This document shows, in pieces, positions 52,984 through 62,220 of a stretch of 64,000 nucleotides of DNA; the stretch's first letter is position 1, and every line of letters starts with the position of its first letter. Location of the stretch: NCBI GenBank assembly GCA_016931855.1, contig JAFGDZ010000079.1, positions 46,066 to 110,065 of the forward strand, in the 5' to 3' direction. The stretch comes from Bacteroidales bacterium. Its GTDB lineage: Bacteria > Bacteroidota > Bacteroidia > Bacteroidales > Tenuifilaceae. The position numbers and the translations under genes are program-made. The notes below the pieces were generated by a model. That model did not search any database, was not told the origin of the DNA, and saw only the letters and a program-made list of their open reading frames with translations.

Positions 52984-53661
52984 CTAAGCAAAATATATCA
53001 CCAAAGGTACAATGAATAATAGCGAAGGAAGAAGATCCAGCACATTAATCTTTTTAAGATCGAGAATAGTTAAGCCTAGCCCAATAAGCAAAATTCCGCC
53101 AACTGCGGTAAGCTCACTAATCATTACAGAGGTAAAGCTATCGCCAAGTAGCGATGCCAGCAGCGTTAATCCGCCTTGGTAAATAAGCAGGGGAACAGCG
53201 GATAGGATTACTCCAACACCCAGCGATGCCGCCAGCGCAATTGATGAAAAACCATCCATAAGGCTTTTAACGTAAAGCAGGTTAGGCTCACCACCAAGCC
53301 CCTCCTCAATGCTGCCCAGAATGGTCATTGAGCCCATGCAGAACATAAGGAAGGAAACCACTAGCCCCTCGGAAAAGCGCTGTCCGCTTAGCTTAAACCT
53401 GCGCTGAATGGATTCGCTAAAACGCTCCATCCTACCCTGCAACGATAGCGCTGTACCCACAATGGCTCCAAGAATTAGGCTAAAAACCAGCAATAGCGGA
53501 TTGTTGGTTTTAAGGCTCATGGAAAAGCCCAAAAACAGCGTAAAAAGCCCAATAGCCTGAAAAAAGATGGTAATGTACTTCTGAGGTAGCTTCGACCTAA
53601 AAACTAGTCCCAGCACACCACCAACCACAACTGCAGCAACGTTTACAAGGGTTCCTATCAT
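52984..53661 (-). CDS. DUF554 integral membrane protein
   Basis: A 225-aa protein with about seven hydrophobic helices. It begins MIGTLVNVAAVVVGGVLGL, and the central FCMGSMTILGSIEEGL and KSLMDGFSSIALAASLGVGV segments are typical of the DUF554 (YdfK) family. It ends with a hydrophobic helix (LLPSLLFIVPLVIYF). The family has no established function; transport is suspected. It is 18 bp upstream of the kinase-RapZ start and probably in one operon with it. Confidence 0.93.
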   Translation of the reverse strand: MIGTLVNVAAVVVGGVLGLVFRSKLPQKYITIFFQAIGLFTLFLGFSMSLKTNNPLLLVFSLILGAIVGTALSLQGRMERFSESIQRRFKLSGQRFSEGLVVSFLMFCMGSMTILGSIEEGLGGEPNLLYVKSLMDGFSSIALAASLGVGVILSAVPLLIYQGGLTLLASLLGDSFTSVMISELTAVGGILLIGLGLTILDLKKINVLDLLPSLLFIVPLVIYFA

Positions 53662-53790
53662 TGCATCAAATTTTTACCAAAGCTAAGAAAAAGATTGAAA
53701 GTAGCCGATAGCACAATGGGAATAGAAACTATAAGGGAATTATACAATGTAAAAGTCAGACCCATGTAACTAACGCCCTTTAAATCAATA

Positions 53791-53822
53791 AAAAAGGAGT
53801 GTAAAAAATCTACACTCCTTTT
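53791..53822 (-). terminator. Terminator of the DUF4332/OmpA operon
   Basis: AAAAAGGAGTGTA (53791-53803) pairs with TACACTCCTTTT (53811-53822) across a 7-nt loop. It lies 20 bp after the stop of the DUF4332 gene on the minus strand and is followed by T-rich sequence there. Confidence 0.85.
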
Positions 53823-53841
53823 AAAAACTAGTTACAAACGG

Positions 53842-54534
53842 TTAGTATTCAATAACCCTAGGAAGCCTCTTTGCTATTTCAACCCATTTTGTTACTTCTT
53901 CTAACGATGGATTAGTTTTGCAAAGATGTCTTTCGGAATTAACCTCTTCCATCTTCTTGGTTAAGTTTTCTGCTTTTCTTTGTGCCAATTCAGGTACAGT
54001 GTCAACGCCCGAAGCCTCTAGTAGTTCAGCGTACTGATTATCAATACCTTCTATTCTTAGCAAATCGGTCATATTTGCAAATTTAAGAATCTGCTTTTCG
54101 GGAAGTTCTGTTAACTCAGCTAATTTTTTTCGTTGTACAGGGGTTTTAGTCCTTTCTAAATACTGGTGGGTATAATTAATACCTTCTCTGCGTAATTTTT
54201 CGCCAATAACAGGCCCTATACCCTCAATCTCCTCAATATCAATTTCCTTCAACAAAGTATCTGATGTAAATTGTTGCATCACAGGTTCTACTTTTTTGTC
54301 CTGAGCGCTATTTTTCTTTTCAAGATCAGCAATTTGAGACGATAATCTCTTTGCGTTCTCTTTACTAGCCATTAATTCATCTTTGCAATTTTGAAGTTCC
54401 TCTGAGCAAGTATTCAATTTAGCAGTTAATGGCTCAATTTCCTTTTTGCGAAAGCAATAACGACCTAATAGGTATCCAAGAATTGCGCAAATAAGCCCAA
54501 TTAGTATGGGGATTAACAAACAAATTATATTCAT
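53842..54534 (-). CDS. Membrane-anchored DUF4332-like helix-hairpin-helix protein
   Basis: A 230-aa protein. One N-terminal membrane helix (about 3-24) is followed by a coiled coil (about 35-85; LNTCSEELQNCKDELMASKE) and two tandem helix-hairpin-helix units resembling DUF4332. The first has IEEIEGIGPVIGEKLRREGI and the second DLLRIEGIDNQYAELLEASG. Such units bind DNA or other macromolecules in some families, but the function here is unknown. It is 21 bp downstream of the OmpA-like gene and ends at a strong terminator, so the two form a small operon. Confidence 0.82.
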   Translation of the reverse strand: MNIICLLIPILIGLICAILGYLLGRYCFRKKEIEPLTAKLNTCSEELQNCKDELMASKENAKRLSSQIADLEKKNSAQDKKVEPVMQQFTSDTLLKEIDIEEIEGIGPVIGEKLRREGINYTHQYLERTKTPVQRKKLAELTELPEKQILKFANMTDLLRIEGIDNQYAELLEASGVDTVPELAQRKAENLTKKMEEVNSERHLCKTNPSLEEVTKWVEIAKRLPRVIEY

Positions 54535-54555
54535 GGCTTTTAATTTTATTTATGA

Positions 54556-55464
54556 TTAATCAATGGTTACTGTTGCCCGTCTATTTTTTGCCCTTCCCTC
54601 TTCGGTGTCGTTATTTGCAATGGGCTCTTCCTCTCCTTTTGATTTAGTTTTGATTATGGCCGCATCAAAACCATTTTTTACAAACAAATCCTTAAGGAAC
54701 ATTGCACGTTTTTGACCTAGAGTAAGGTTATAAGCATTACTACCCACATTATCTGCATGTCCGGTAATAGTTAGTTCACCATTACCGTATTTCTTCAACT
54801 TGCTTGAGAATTGCTCTATGCTTTGGCTGTTATCAGCTGATAGTTTAGCTTCCGCATTATTCGTTTCAAAACGAATAGATATTGGATTAGCATTATAGCT
54901 CTTTTTGAAGTTTTCAAAATTTTCGGCGTTGGCAACACGTTCAGCCTGCTTAACATCGTATTTAATTGAGCCATAAACCATTCCATCCTCTTCGGTCAAG
55001 TTTTCGTTAAAATCTCCAAGTGTTAGAATTCTTGAAGCATCAAAACCTTTTGATACAAAGTAATCTTTAACGCTAGTGGCTCTGGCCATTCCCAAAACAC
55101 TTTCGGCAGACGAGTTTTTCTCACCACTACCAGCCAATCCTTTAATTACTAGTTGTAAATTAGGGTTATTCAACAGGTACTGTTTTACAGAATTTATCCC
55201 AATATCAATTGAATCACCAACAGGTAACAGGATGTTAAAACCATCCTTACTAAATCGGAAGTTGTCAGCACAGCTATAGCTAAAATCGTTAGTGCCTAAA
55301 CTAAATCTGTTGTCAGAAAGAGCACCACTGTATTTGTCCGACAAGCTGGCCAATTGACTGTTTTCAGTGTTTTTTCTGGCATCGCAACAACACCTTACGT
55401 AAAGGTATGTGCCAATAATTATAGTTAGTGCAATGCCAATTAAATAAAGAGTCTTTTTCGTCAT
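54556..55464 (-). CDS. Membrane-anchored protein with two OmpA-like domains
   Basis: A 302-aa protein. An N-terminal hydrophobic helix (about 4-22) is followed by CCC, so it is a membrane anchor or possibly a lipidated segment. A first, degenerate OmpA-like domain (about 70-180) includes LQLVIKGLAGSGE and ATSVKDYFVSKGFDASRI. The second is canonical (about 190-302; LTITGHADNVGSNAYNLTLGQKRA and SKGEEEPIANNDTEEGRAKNRRATV). OmpA domains bind peptidoglycan. Doubling is less common and suggests a stronger wall anchor. It precedes the DUF4332-like gene in one operon. Confidence 0.87.
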   Translation of the reverse strand: MTKKTLYLIGIALTIIIGTYLYVRCCCDARKNTENSQLASLSDKYSGALSDNRFSLGTNDFSYSCADNFRFSKDGFNILLPVGDSIDIGINSVKQYLLNNPNLQLVIKGLAGSGEKNSSAESVLGMARATSVKDYFVSKGFDASRILTLGDFNENLTEEDGMVYGSIKYDVKQAERVANAENFENFKKSYNANPISIRFETNNAEAKLSADNSQSIEQFSSKLKKYGNGELTITGHADNVGSNAYNLTLGQKRAMFLKDLFVKNGFDAAIIKTKSKGEEEPIANNDTEEGRAKNRRATVTID

Positions 55465-55958
55465 AGCTCTATTTTTGGTTATTACAAAGTTGCAATCGTA
55501 TCCAAACTTCGTTAACAGTTATTGTTCTGTCGGTTTTGGGACTCAGCAAAGAGAATCCTAGTGTTACCTTCAACATGAATTTTGACCAAAAAGTATTGAT
55601 GCTTCCCTACTGTTGTTGGCTTACCTTTTCAGTTTTCTGAAATGGTATCTATCAAATTTATTGTTAATTTATATACTAATCAACACTTTAAGATTATCTT
55701 TTCCAAAAACATTGCTATTTGCTCCTAAATAGATATGCACAACAACAAATTGGTTACCCGTTAAACAATACATCCTCATTATTTGCAACTTAACTAAAAC
55801 CACATTGTATTTATCAACCATATCATCACACAGGTCGGCTAGGAATGTAGGTATTTTCTTAAACCAAGAGCTCTCAAGTAATCATTTACTGATATATAAA
55901 TACATACAGGTATAAGATATAACACCATAACACAATGTGTCTTTATATTAAATGCCTT

Positions 55959-55984
55959 ATAGTAAACAATATTTACTATTTTTG
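55959..55984 (+). promoter_or_regulatory. Palindrome overlapping a -7-like box upstream of hsdR
   Basis: ATAGTAAA (55959-55966) and TTTACTAT (55972-55979) form a perfect 8-bp dyad. Its right arm overlaps TATTTTTG (55977-55984), a match to TAnnTTTG. No -33 TTTG is at the right distance. It lies about 264 bp upstream of hsdR and could be an operator-promoter for the island. Confidence 0.4.
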
Positions 55985-56092
55985 ATATGATTAATGCACC
56001 TTTGGTGTATAGATAAGTGAGTTGTGTGCAAGCGAATAAAACCAGACAGATAGGAAAGTTTGCTGCATTAAGACAAAGGATAGAAAATTATT

Positions 56093-56190
56093 GCCCACGC
56101 ACAAAACTGCACATTTGCAAACCGCACAAACCGACACACGACCGAATTTTGCAAAAGAGCAGTTTTCTTGCCGACGCACCACCGATAGAT
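56093..56190. repeat. Left island-flanking GC-rich element
   Basis: This GC-rich stretch contains GCCCACGC, then CACATTTGCAAACCGCACAA, then TTGCAAAAGAGCAG, then GCCGACGCACC. The same words in the same order occur at 63761-63862 beyond hsdM: GCCCACGC, CACATTGCCAAGCCGCACGA, TTGTCAAAAAG and GAACGCACGG. It is not coding in a convincing frame. It may be a dispersed repeat or a cassette boundary. Confidence 0.5.
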
Positions 56191-56247
56191 AGGAACTAAA
56201 ATTGTAAATTGCAGAATTTTAAAATAAAGAATAGGTTTTAACAGAAT

Positions 56248-59061
56248 ATGACACAAGATAAGAACCAAAATCCTGAACAAAAAGCCAGAGATAAGATTGA
56301 CAAAATGTTGATTGAAGCTGGTTGGCTTGTGCAATCGAAAAAAGACGTTGATTTAGGAGCAGGTAAAGGTATTGCTTTGAGAGAATACCAAGCAGAGACT
56401 AAATTTGCCGACTATGTTTTATTCGTTGACAAAAAGCCTGTTGGAATAATTGAAGCCAAAAAAGAGGAAGAAGGACATAAATTAACCGTAGCCGAAGACC
56501 AAGCAGTTGTATACGCTAAATCAAAATTAAAGTACTTAAATAACGACCCACTACCCTTTGTTTTTGAAAGCACGGGAACAATTACACGTTTTAGAGATTT
56601 AAGAGACCCAAAGCCAAGGGGAAGAAATTTATTTTGGTTCTTCAGACCCGAAACATTGGCTGAATGGTTGCAAAAAGATAAAAGTTTAAGAACAAGATTA
56701 TTAGATATTCCTGCTTTAAATGAAGCAGGGCTTCGGCCTGCTCAAATTAAGGCTATTAATAACCTTGAGCAATCTTTTAAAAAAAACAGACCAAAAGCCC
56801 TTATTCAAATGGCAACGGGGTCTGGGAAAACATTTACAGCTGCAACTTTTGTTCATCGGTTGCTTGAATTCGCCAAGGCCAAACGAATTTTGTTTCTGGT
56901 TGATACCAAAAATTTAGGAGTACAGGCTGAACAGGAATTTATGGCTTTTCAACCTAACGACAGCAACCGTAAATTTACCGAGTTCTATAATGTTCAACGC
57001 CTTACATCAAACTATATAGCAACCGATAGTCAGGTTTGTATCTCGACCATTCAACGAATGTATTCAATTCTAAAAGGCGAAGTACTGGACGAAGGCGCCG
57101 AAGATATAAATCCAAACGAATCTACTTGGATGCAACAGAAGCTTAACAAAAAGAAAGCAATGCCTGTTGAGTATTCGGCAAAAATTCCTATTGAACAATT
57201 TGATTTTATTGTAATTGACGAGTGCCACCGTTCAATTTACAACTTGTGGAAACAAGTGTTAGATTACTTTGATGCTTTCCTGATTGGTTTAACGGCTACC
57301 CCCGATAAAAAAACCTTTGGTTTTTTTGAGGAAAATGTGGTTAGCGAATACACCTATGAAGAATCGGTTACTGATGGCGTAAATGTGCCTTTCGAGATTT
57401 ATAATATTGAAACCGAAATATCGAAAAAAGGCAGCGTTGTAAAAGCAGGCTGGTTTGTGGACAGGCGAGATAAACTAACACGTAAAACCCGTTGGCAACA
57501 GGAAGATGAAGATACCGAATATTTTAAAAACGACTTGGATAAAAAAGTAGTTAACCCAAGCCAAATAAGGAATATTATTAAGGAGTATAGAAAAGCCTTG
57601 CAAACCGAAATATTCCCCAATAGAAAGGATAAAAACGGTGAGTACGAAGTACCCAAAACGCTTATATTTGCTAAAACCGACAGTCACGCCGATGACATTA
57701 TTCAAATTGTAAGAGAAGAGTTTGACGAAGGCGATGATTTTTGCAAAAAACTGACCTATAAAATTCAGGAAGACCCAAATACAATTTTAAACCGTTTTCG
57801 TAATTCCTATTATCCACGCATTGCTGTTACCGTTGATATGATTGCAACGGGAACCGATGTAAAACCGTTAGAAGTTTTGCTGTTTATGCGTGATGTAAAA
57901 AGCGCAAACTACTTTGAGCAAATGAAAGGCAGAGGTGTACGAACCATTAACAAGGATGCTTTTCAAATGGTTTCGAAAACAGCAAAAGCTAAATCGCACT
58001 TTATTATTGTTGATGCTGTTGGCGTAACAAAATCGAAAAAAACAGGTGGCCGTCCGTTGGAGCGCAAACCAACCATTGCACTAAAAGACCTATTAGGTGC
58101 TGTTACAATGGGCGTTGCCGATGAAGATTTATTCCTGTCGCTTGCCAACAGGCTTATACGTTTAGACAATGTGCTAACCGATAAGGAAAAGGAAAAAATA
58201 AATGAACTTTCAAAAGGTAAAAACCTAAAACAGATAAGCAAGGAACTGCTATCGGCATACGACCCCGATGCAATTGATGATAAAGCAAAGCCATTAATTG
58301 AAGCCATTCCGCCACAAGAACGTACACCCGAAAAGGAAGAACAAATTAAAAAAGATGTTCAAAAAGAGCTAATAAATACAGCTGCTTCAACCTTTAACGG
58401 AAAGCTGAACGAGTACATTGAAAAGGTTAGACTTGAACACGAGCAAATTATTGATACCCATAATATCGATACGGTTACAAAATCGGAATGGGACACAACA
58501 TCGGTTGACAAAGCACAGGAAATAGTTAAAGAATTTAACCAGTACCTCGAAGCCAATAAGGACGAAATAAAAGCCCTTACCATTTTTTACAAGCAACCTT
58601 ACAACAGGCGTAGCGTTACGTTCAAAATGATTAAGGAGGTTTTTGATAAGTTGAAATTAGACAAACCCACACTTGCCCCCGATTATGTTTGGGCAGCATA
58701 CAGCCAGTTAGAAGAGGTAAAAAGCAAACAACCCATTGACGAACTCACGGCTTTAGTTTCGTTAATTCGCAGAGCTTGTGGAATTGATAGGGAGTTAAAA
58801 GCTTTTGACTCCACCGTTGACGAGAATTTTAAAAACTGGATTTTCAAACAGAATGCAGGGCAACACAACCGCTTTACGCCCGAGCAAATGGAGTGGCTAC
58901 GTGAGCTAAAAAACCACGTTGTAACCTCGTACCACATTGAAATCGAAGACCTTGACTATACGCCATTTGACGAGAAAGGCGGGCGAGGTAAAATGTACCA
59001 GCTGTTTGGTGCCGAAATGAAAGATATTATTGAGGAACTGAACGAGGTGTTGGCAGCGTAA
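56248..59061 (+). CDS. hsdR: Type I restriction enzyme R subunit
   Basis: A 937-aa ATP-dependent translocase and nuclease. The N-terminal nuclease domain shows the PD-(D/E)xK pattern D55...E69-A-K71 (VGIIEAKK). The helicase motor has Walker A in MATGSGKT (188-195), motif II DECH at 324-327, motif III LTATPDKKT and motif VI KGRGVRT. A long C-terminal helical domain (about 640-937) contacts the methylase complex. Length and order match EcoEI-type R subunits. It is the first gene of the island. Codon use looks more AT-rich than in the preceding core genes, in line with transfer. Confidence 0.96.
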   Translation: MTQDKNQNPEQKARDKIDKMLIEAGWLVQSKKDVDLGAGKGIALREYQAETKFADYVLFVDKKPVGIIEAKKEEEGHKLTVAEDQAVVYAKSKLKYLNNDPLPFVFESTGTITRFRDLRDPKPRGRNLFWFFRPETLAEWLQKDKSLRTRLLDIPALNEAGLRPAQIKAINNLEQSFKKNRPKALIQMATGSGKTFTAATFVHRLLEFAKAKRILFLVDTKNLGVQAEQEFMAFQPNDSNRKFTEFYNVQRLTSNYIATDSQVCISTIQRMYSILKGEVLDEGAEDINPNESTWMQQKLNKKKAMPVEYSAKIPIEQFDFIVIDECHRSIYNLWKQVLDYFDAFLIGLTATPDKKTFGFFEENVVSEYTYEESVTDGVNVPFEIYNIETEISKKGSVVKAGWFVDRRDKLTRKTRWQQEDEDTEYFKNDLDKKVVNPSQIRNIIKEYRKALQTEIFPNRKDKNGEYEVPKTLIFAKTDSHADDIIQIVREEFDEGDDFCKKLTYKIQEDPNTILNRFRNSYYPRIAVTVDMIATGTDVKPLEVLLFMRDVKSANYFEQMKGRGVRTINKDAFQMVSKTAKAKSHFIIVDAVGVTKSKKTGGRPLERKPTIALKDLLGAVTMGVADEDLFLSLANRLIRLDNVLTDKEKEKINELSKGKNLKQISKELLSAYDPDAIDDKAKPLIEAIPPQERTPEKEEQIKKDVQKELINTAASTFNGKLNEYIEKVRLEHEQIIDTHNIDTVTKSEWDTTSVDKAQEIVKEFNQYLEANKDEIKALTIFYKQPYNRRSVTFKMIKEVFDKLKLDKPTLAPDYVWAAYSQLEEVKSKQPIDELTALVSLIRRACGIDRELKAFDSTVDENFKNWIFKQNAGQHNRFTPEQMEWLRELKNHVVTSYHIEIEDLDYTPFDEKGGRGKMYQLFGAEMKDIIEELNEVLAA

Positions 59062-59091
59062 AATGTCTGAACCTTTGATTAATCTGATTAA

Positions 59092-59583
59092 ATGATTTTT
59101 ATGATTAACGAACAATACAAATACAGTGAGCTAACTAGCCTGATTATTGGCTGTGCAATGGAAGTACATAAACAGTTGGGGAATGGCTTTCAGGAAGTAA
59201 TTTATCAAAGAGCCTTAGCCATAGAGTTTGAATTGAAATCGGTTCAAGCAGCACGAGAATTTGAGATGCCTATTTATTATAAAGAGCAACAGATAGGTAC
59301 AAGGCGGGTTGATTTTTTGGTTGATGAAAAAATATCGGTGGAGCTTAAAGCGCTCACCAAAATAGAAGATGTGCATTTGGCACAAGCTATTAATTATTTA
59401 GAAGCCTATGATTTAGAAATAGGGTTGCTAATCAATTTTGGAGCAAAAAGCCTTGAGTTTAAACGGTTAATAAATAGAAAATTCAATCAACAAAAGCAAG
59501 GGAATCCTAGTGTTCCAAAGTATCATAGCCAATCCAATCATAGTCAATCTATTAATCAAAAAAATCAAAGTTCAGACAAATGA
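59092..59583 (+). CDS. GxxExxY protein
   Basis: A 163-aa protein of the GxxExxY family, named for the motif seen here as GFQEVIY within GNGFQEVIYQRAL. A PD-(D/E)xK-like pattern follows (RRVDFLVDEKISVELKA), so it may be a nuclease-fold protein. An ATG nine bases later (MINEQYKYSE) is an equally good start. The last 30 residues are Gln/Ser/Asn-rich. The stop overlaps the hsdS start as ATGA. These genes are often found as insertions in or beside other genes in Bacteroidota, and no function is proven. Confidence 0.88.
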   Translation: MIFMINEQYKYSELTSLIIGCAMEVHKQLGNGFQEVIYQRALAIEFELKSVQAAREFEMPIYYKEQQIGTRRVDFLVDEKISVELKALTKIEDVHLAQAINYLEAYDLEIGLLINFGAKSLEFKRLINRKFNQQKQGNPSVPKYHSQSNHSQSINQKNQSSDK

Positions 59584-61187
59584 GCAGCATAATGAGAGAG
59601 GATTGGGTAGAATGTGAATTGGGGGAGGTTTGCAATTTTGTTGGAGGTGGTACTCCAAGTAAAAGCAATTCAGAATATTGGAATGGTGATATCCCTTGGG
59701 CTTCTATAAAAGATATAAAAGGAGATTATTTAGAAAAAACCCAAAACTTTATAACAGAAAGTGGGTTGAAAGAGAGTGCTTCAAATATGGCTTTGGAAAA
59801 TGAAATCATTTTAGCTACAAGGATAAATCCCGGAAAACCAATTATTTCAAGAATTAAAACTGCAATTAATCAAGATTTAAAAATTGTAAAGCATAGTTCT
59901 TTTGTAGATATAAAATTTTTGTTTTTCAATTTCAAAAATCTAGAAAAAAAAGTCCTTAAATTATCAAGTGGCACAACTGTTCTTGGAATTAATTTGAACA
60001 ATTTAAGTTCTTTGGAATTCCCTCTCGCCCCCCTTCCCATCCAACGCGCCATAGTTTCCAAAATCGAAGCCCTGTTCTCCGATTTAGACAACGGCATAGC
60101 CAATTTTAAAAAAGCGCAAGCGCAGCTAAAAATATACCGCCAGGCGGTGTTGAAAAAGGCGTTTGAGGGCGAACTCACCAAAGAGTGGCGAGTAAAGACG
60201 CAAAGCCTTGCGTCTCAAGGTAAGGCAGAGCCACTACCCACCGCCCAAGAGCTGCTAAAACAAATAAAAGAAGAACGCCAAAACCACTACAACCAACAGG
60301 TTGACGATTGGAAAAAAGCAGTTAAGGAATGGGAGAAAAATGGGAAGAAAGGTAGTAAACCGAGTAAACCGAAAAAGTTCATTGAACTTTCTCAACTTAC
60401 AGAAAATGAAATAAACGAGAAACCAAAATTACCAACTGGATGGAAATGGGAACGAATCGGTAATAATTTTCTTAGCCTAGACCAAGGCTGGAGTCCTAAA
60501 TGTGAGAATTTACCTGCTCAAATTGGTGAGTGGGGAGTAATTAAAACAACCGCAGTGCAAGCAAACTCATTCGAAGAGATTAATAATAAAAAATTACCTT
60601 CAAAACTAATTCCCAGAATACAGCATGAACTTATTAAAGGAGATATTTTAATAACTCGGGCAGGACCAAGAAGCAGAGTTGGTGTTTGTTGTTTAGTTAA
60701 TAATGTTAGGTCTAAATTGATTAATTGTGATAAGGTATATAGAATAAAGGCAATTGTAACAAATCCGACTTATCTTGTCTATTTGTTAAACTCGCCTGAA
60801 TTTTCAAGAGAACTTGAAAAAACAAAATCAGGAATTAGTGATAGCGGTGTGAATTTAAAACAGGATATTTTCTTAAAATTGATAATTCCTTTATGTTCCT
60901 TAACCGAACAGCACCAAATCGTCGCCGAAATAGAAAGCCGCCTATCCGTATGCGATAATTTGGAATTCGTAATTCGTAATTCAATCGAAAAAGCCGAAGC
61001 CCTTCGCCAAAGCATACTTAAAAAAGCCTTCGAGGGTCGGTTACTGAGCGAAGCCGAAGTAAACGCCTGCAAAGCAGCAGCCGATTACGAGCCTGCAAGC
61101 GAGCTGCTCATAAAGATACTAGCCGAGAGGGTAACGACGCAATGCATTGCGTCTCACTCTCACTCAAAAAAGAAAAGCAAAGAATAG
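59580..61187 (+). CDS. hsdS: Type I restriction-modification specificity subunit
   Basis: A 535-aa protein with the usual two target-recognition domains and two conserved helices. TRD1 covers about 5-150. The central conserved region is LPIQRAIVSKIEALFSDLDN followed by FKKAQAQLKIYRQAVLKKAFEGELT. A Lys/Gln-rich linker leads into TRD2 (about 280-430; LPTGWKWERIGN). The distal conserved region reads LTEQHQIVAEIESRLSVCDN and ALRQSILKKAFEGRLL. The two halves repeat each other, as usual. Two GACGCAA/TTGCGTC palindromes lie in the coding sequence, at the end of each conserved helix. The start overlaps the GxxExxY gene by 4 bp. Confidence 0.95.
   Translation: MSSIMREDWVECELGEVCNFVGGGTPSKSNSEYWNGDIPWASIKDIKGDYLEKTQNFITESGLKESASNMALENEIILATRINPGKPIISRIKTAINQDLKIVKHSSFVDIKFLFFNFKNLEKKVLKLSSGTTVLGINLNNLSSLEFPLAPLPIQRAIVSKIEALFSDLDNGIANFKKAQAQLKIYRQAVLKKAFEGELTKEWRVKTQSLASQGKAEPLPTAQELLKQIKEERQNHYNQQVDDWKKAVKEWEKNGKKGSKPSKPKKFIELSQLTENEINEKPKLPTGWKWERIGNNFLSLDQGWSPKCENLPAQIGEWGVIKTTAVQANSFEEINNKKLPSKLIPRIQHELIKGDILITRAGPRSRVGVCCLVNNVRSKLINCDKVYRIKAIVTNPTYLVYLLNSPEFSRELEKTKSGISDSGVNLKQDIFLKLIIPLCSLTEQHQIVAEIESRLSVCDNLEFVIRNSIEKAEALRQSILKKAFEGRLLSEAEVNACKAAADYEPASELLIKILAERVTTQCIASHSHSKKKSKE
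60196..60215. repeat. GACGCAA palindrome in hsdS, central copy
   Basis: AGACGCAA-AGCC-TTGCGTCT is a perfect 8-bp dyad with a 4-bp centre, followed by CA. It encodes TQSLAS just after the first conserved helix. The same type of palindrome recurs 940 bp downstream. Confidence 0.8.
61136..61153. repeat. GACGCAA palindrome in hsdS, distal copy
   Basis: GACGCAATGCATTGCGTC is a perfect 18-bp self-complementary word, followed by TCA as in the central copy. It encodes TTQCIASH near the C-terminus, just after the second conserved helix and 36 bp upstream of the RhuM start. Confidence 0.85.
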
Positions 61188-61188
61188 T

Positions 61189-62220
61189 ATGGATTTGCAA
61201 AAATATCAACCCAACCGCGAATTTTTACTTTATAAAACCGATAGCGGCGATATTAAAGTAGATGTTTTGCTTCAAAACGAAACCATTTGGCTACCACAAA
61301 GCAAAATAGCCGAGCTGTTTGGCGTAAATATTCCAGCAGTATCAAAGCACTTAAAAAATATTTTTGAAAGCGGAGAGCTAGACGAAAAAGTGGTTGTTTC
61401 CATTTTGGAAATAACCACTCAACACGGTGCTATTGCAAGCAAAACGCAAAGCAAGCCAACCAAGTTTTACAATCTCGATGCCATTATTGCGGTGGGCTAT
61501 CGTGTAAACTCAAAAAGAGCAACACAGTTCAGGATATGGGCAACTGCTGTACTCAAAGAGTTTATTATAAAAGGTTATACTATGGATGTGGAGCGTTTAA
61601 AAAATCCACAACCCATTTTCGGGCAAGACTATTTTAAGGAGCAGCTCGAAAAAATTAGGGATATCCGAAGTTCGGAACGGAGGTTTTATCAGCAAATAAC
61701 CGATATTTACGCCGAGTGCAGTATTGATTACGATTACAATTCAGAAATAACCAAAGAATTCTTTGCCACCGTACAAAACAAGCTGCACTGGGCAATAACA
61801 GGGCAAACAGCGGCCGAAATAATTGTATCGAGGGCAAACTACGAAAAAGAGAAGATGGGCTTAACCAGCTGGAAAAATTCACCCGACGGGAAAATCAGAA
61901 AATCGGATGTTTCCATTGCAAAAAACTATCTTACCAAAGATGAATTAAAACCTCTCAATCGTATTGTTTCAATGTATCTGGATTATGCCGAAGACCAAGC
62001 CGAACGGGGGAACGTAATGACTATGAGGGATTGGGCTGAAAAACTGAATGCTTTCTTACAATTCAATCAAAAAGATATTTTACAAAACTCTGGCAAAGTA
62101 ACTGCTGCAATAGCAAAGGAGTTTGCTGAGAATGAGTACGAAAAGTACAAGCCAATTCAGGATAAATTGTTCGAAAGCGATTTCGATAAAGAAGTTAAAA
62201 AACTATTAAAAGGCAAGTAA
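61189..62220 (+). CDS. RhuM-family protein
   Basis: A 343-aa protein starting at the ATG at 61189, 1 bp after the hsdS stop; an upstream frame overlapping hsdS is less likely. It belongs to the RhuM family. The N-terminal part (about 30-130) shows ETIWLPQSKIAELFGVNIPAVSKHLKNIFES, here given in two stretches, and the NLDAIIAVGYRVNSKRATQFRIWA signature. A helical region and a C-terminal acid/basic helix follow. RhuM genes frequently sit inside type I RM operons between hsdS and hsdM, as here; their role there is unknown. DNA binding is suggested by the winged-helix-like N-terminus. Confidence 0.9.
   Translation: MDLQKYQPNREFLLYKTDSGDIKVDVLLQNETIWLPQSKIAELFGVNIPAVSKHLKNIFESGELDEKVVVSILEITTQHGAIASKTQSKPTKFYNLDAIIAVGYRVNSKRATQFRIWATAVLKEFIIKGYTMDVERLKNPQPIFGQDYFKEQLEKIRDIRSSERRFYQQITDIYAECSIDYDYNSEITKEFFATVQNKLHWAITGQTAAEIIVSRANYEKEKMGLTSWKNSPDGKIRKSDVSIAKNYLTKDELKPLNRIVSMYLDYAEDQAERGNVMTMRDWAEKLNAFLQFNQKDILQNSGKVTAAIAKEFAENEYEKYKPIQDKLFESDFDKEVKKLLKGK

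Larger units (their letters stand above)
55465..56247. other. 783-bp AT-rich gap before the restriction island
   Basis: No gene is supported; short frames at 55991-56199 lie inside a GC-rich repeat-like sequence. The left part (55465-55950) is AT-rich with no clear signal. From 55959 a palindrome and a -7-like box appear, and 56093-56190 holds the element described separately. This gap marks the boundary between the core-like region and the defence island. Confidence 0.65.

Noticed and set aside
55991..56199. Short frames on both strands in the gap before hsdR.
   Set aside because: They lie within the GC-rich flanking element, lack recognisable sequence and conflict with each other.
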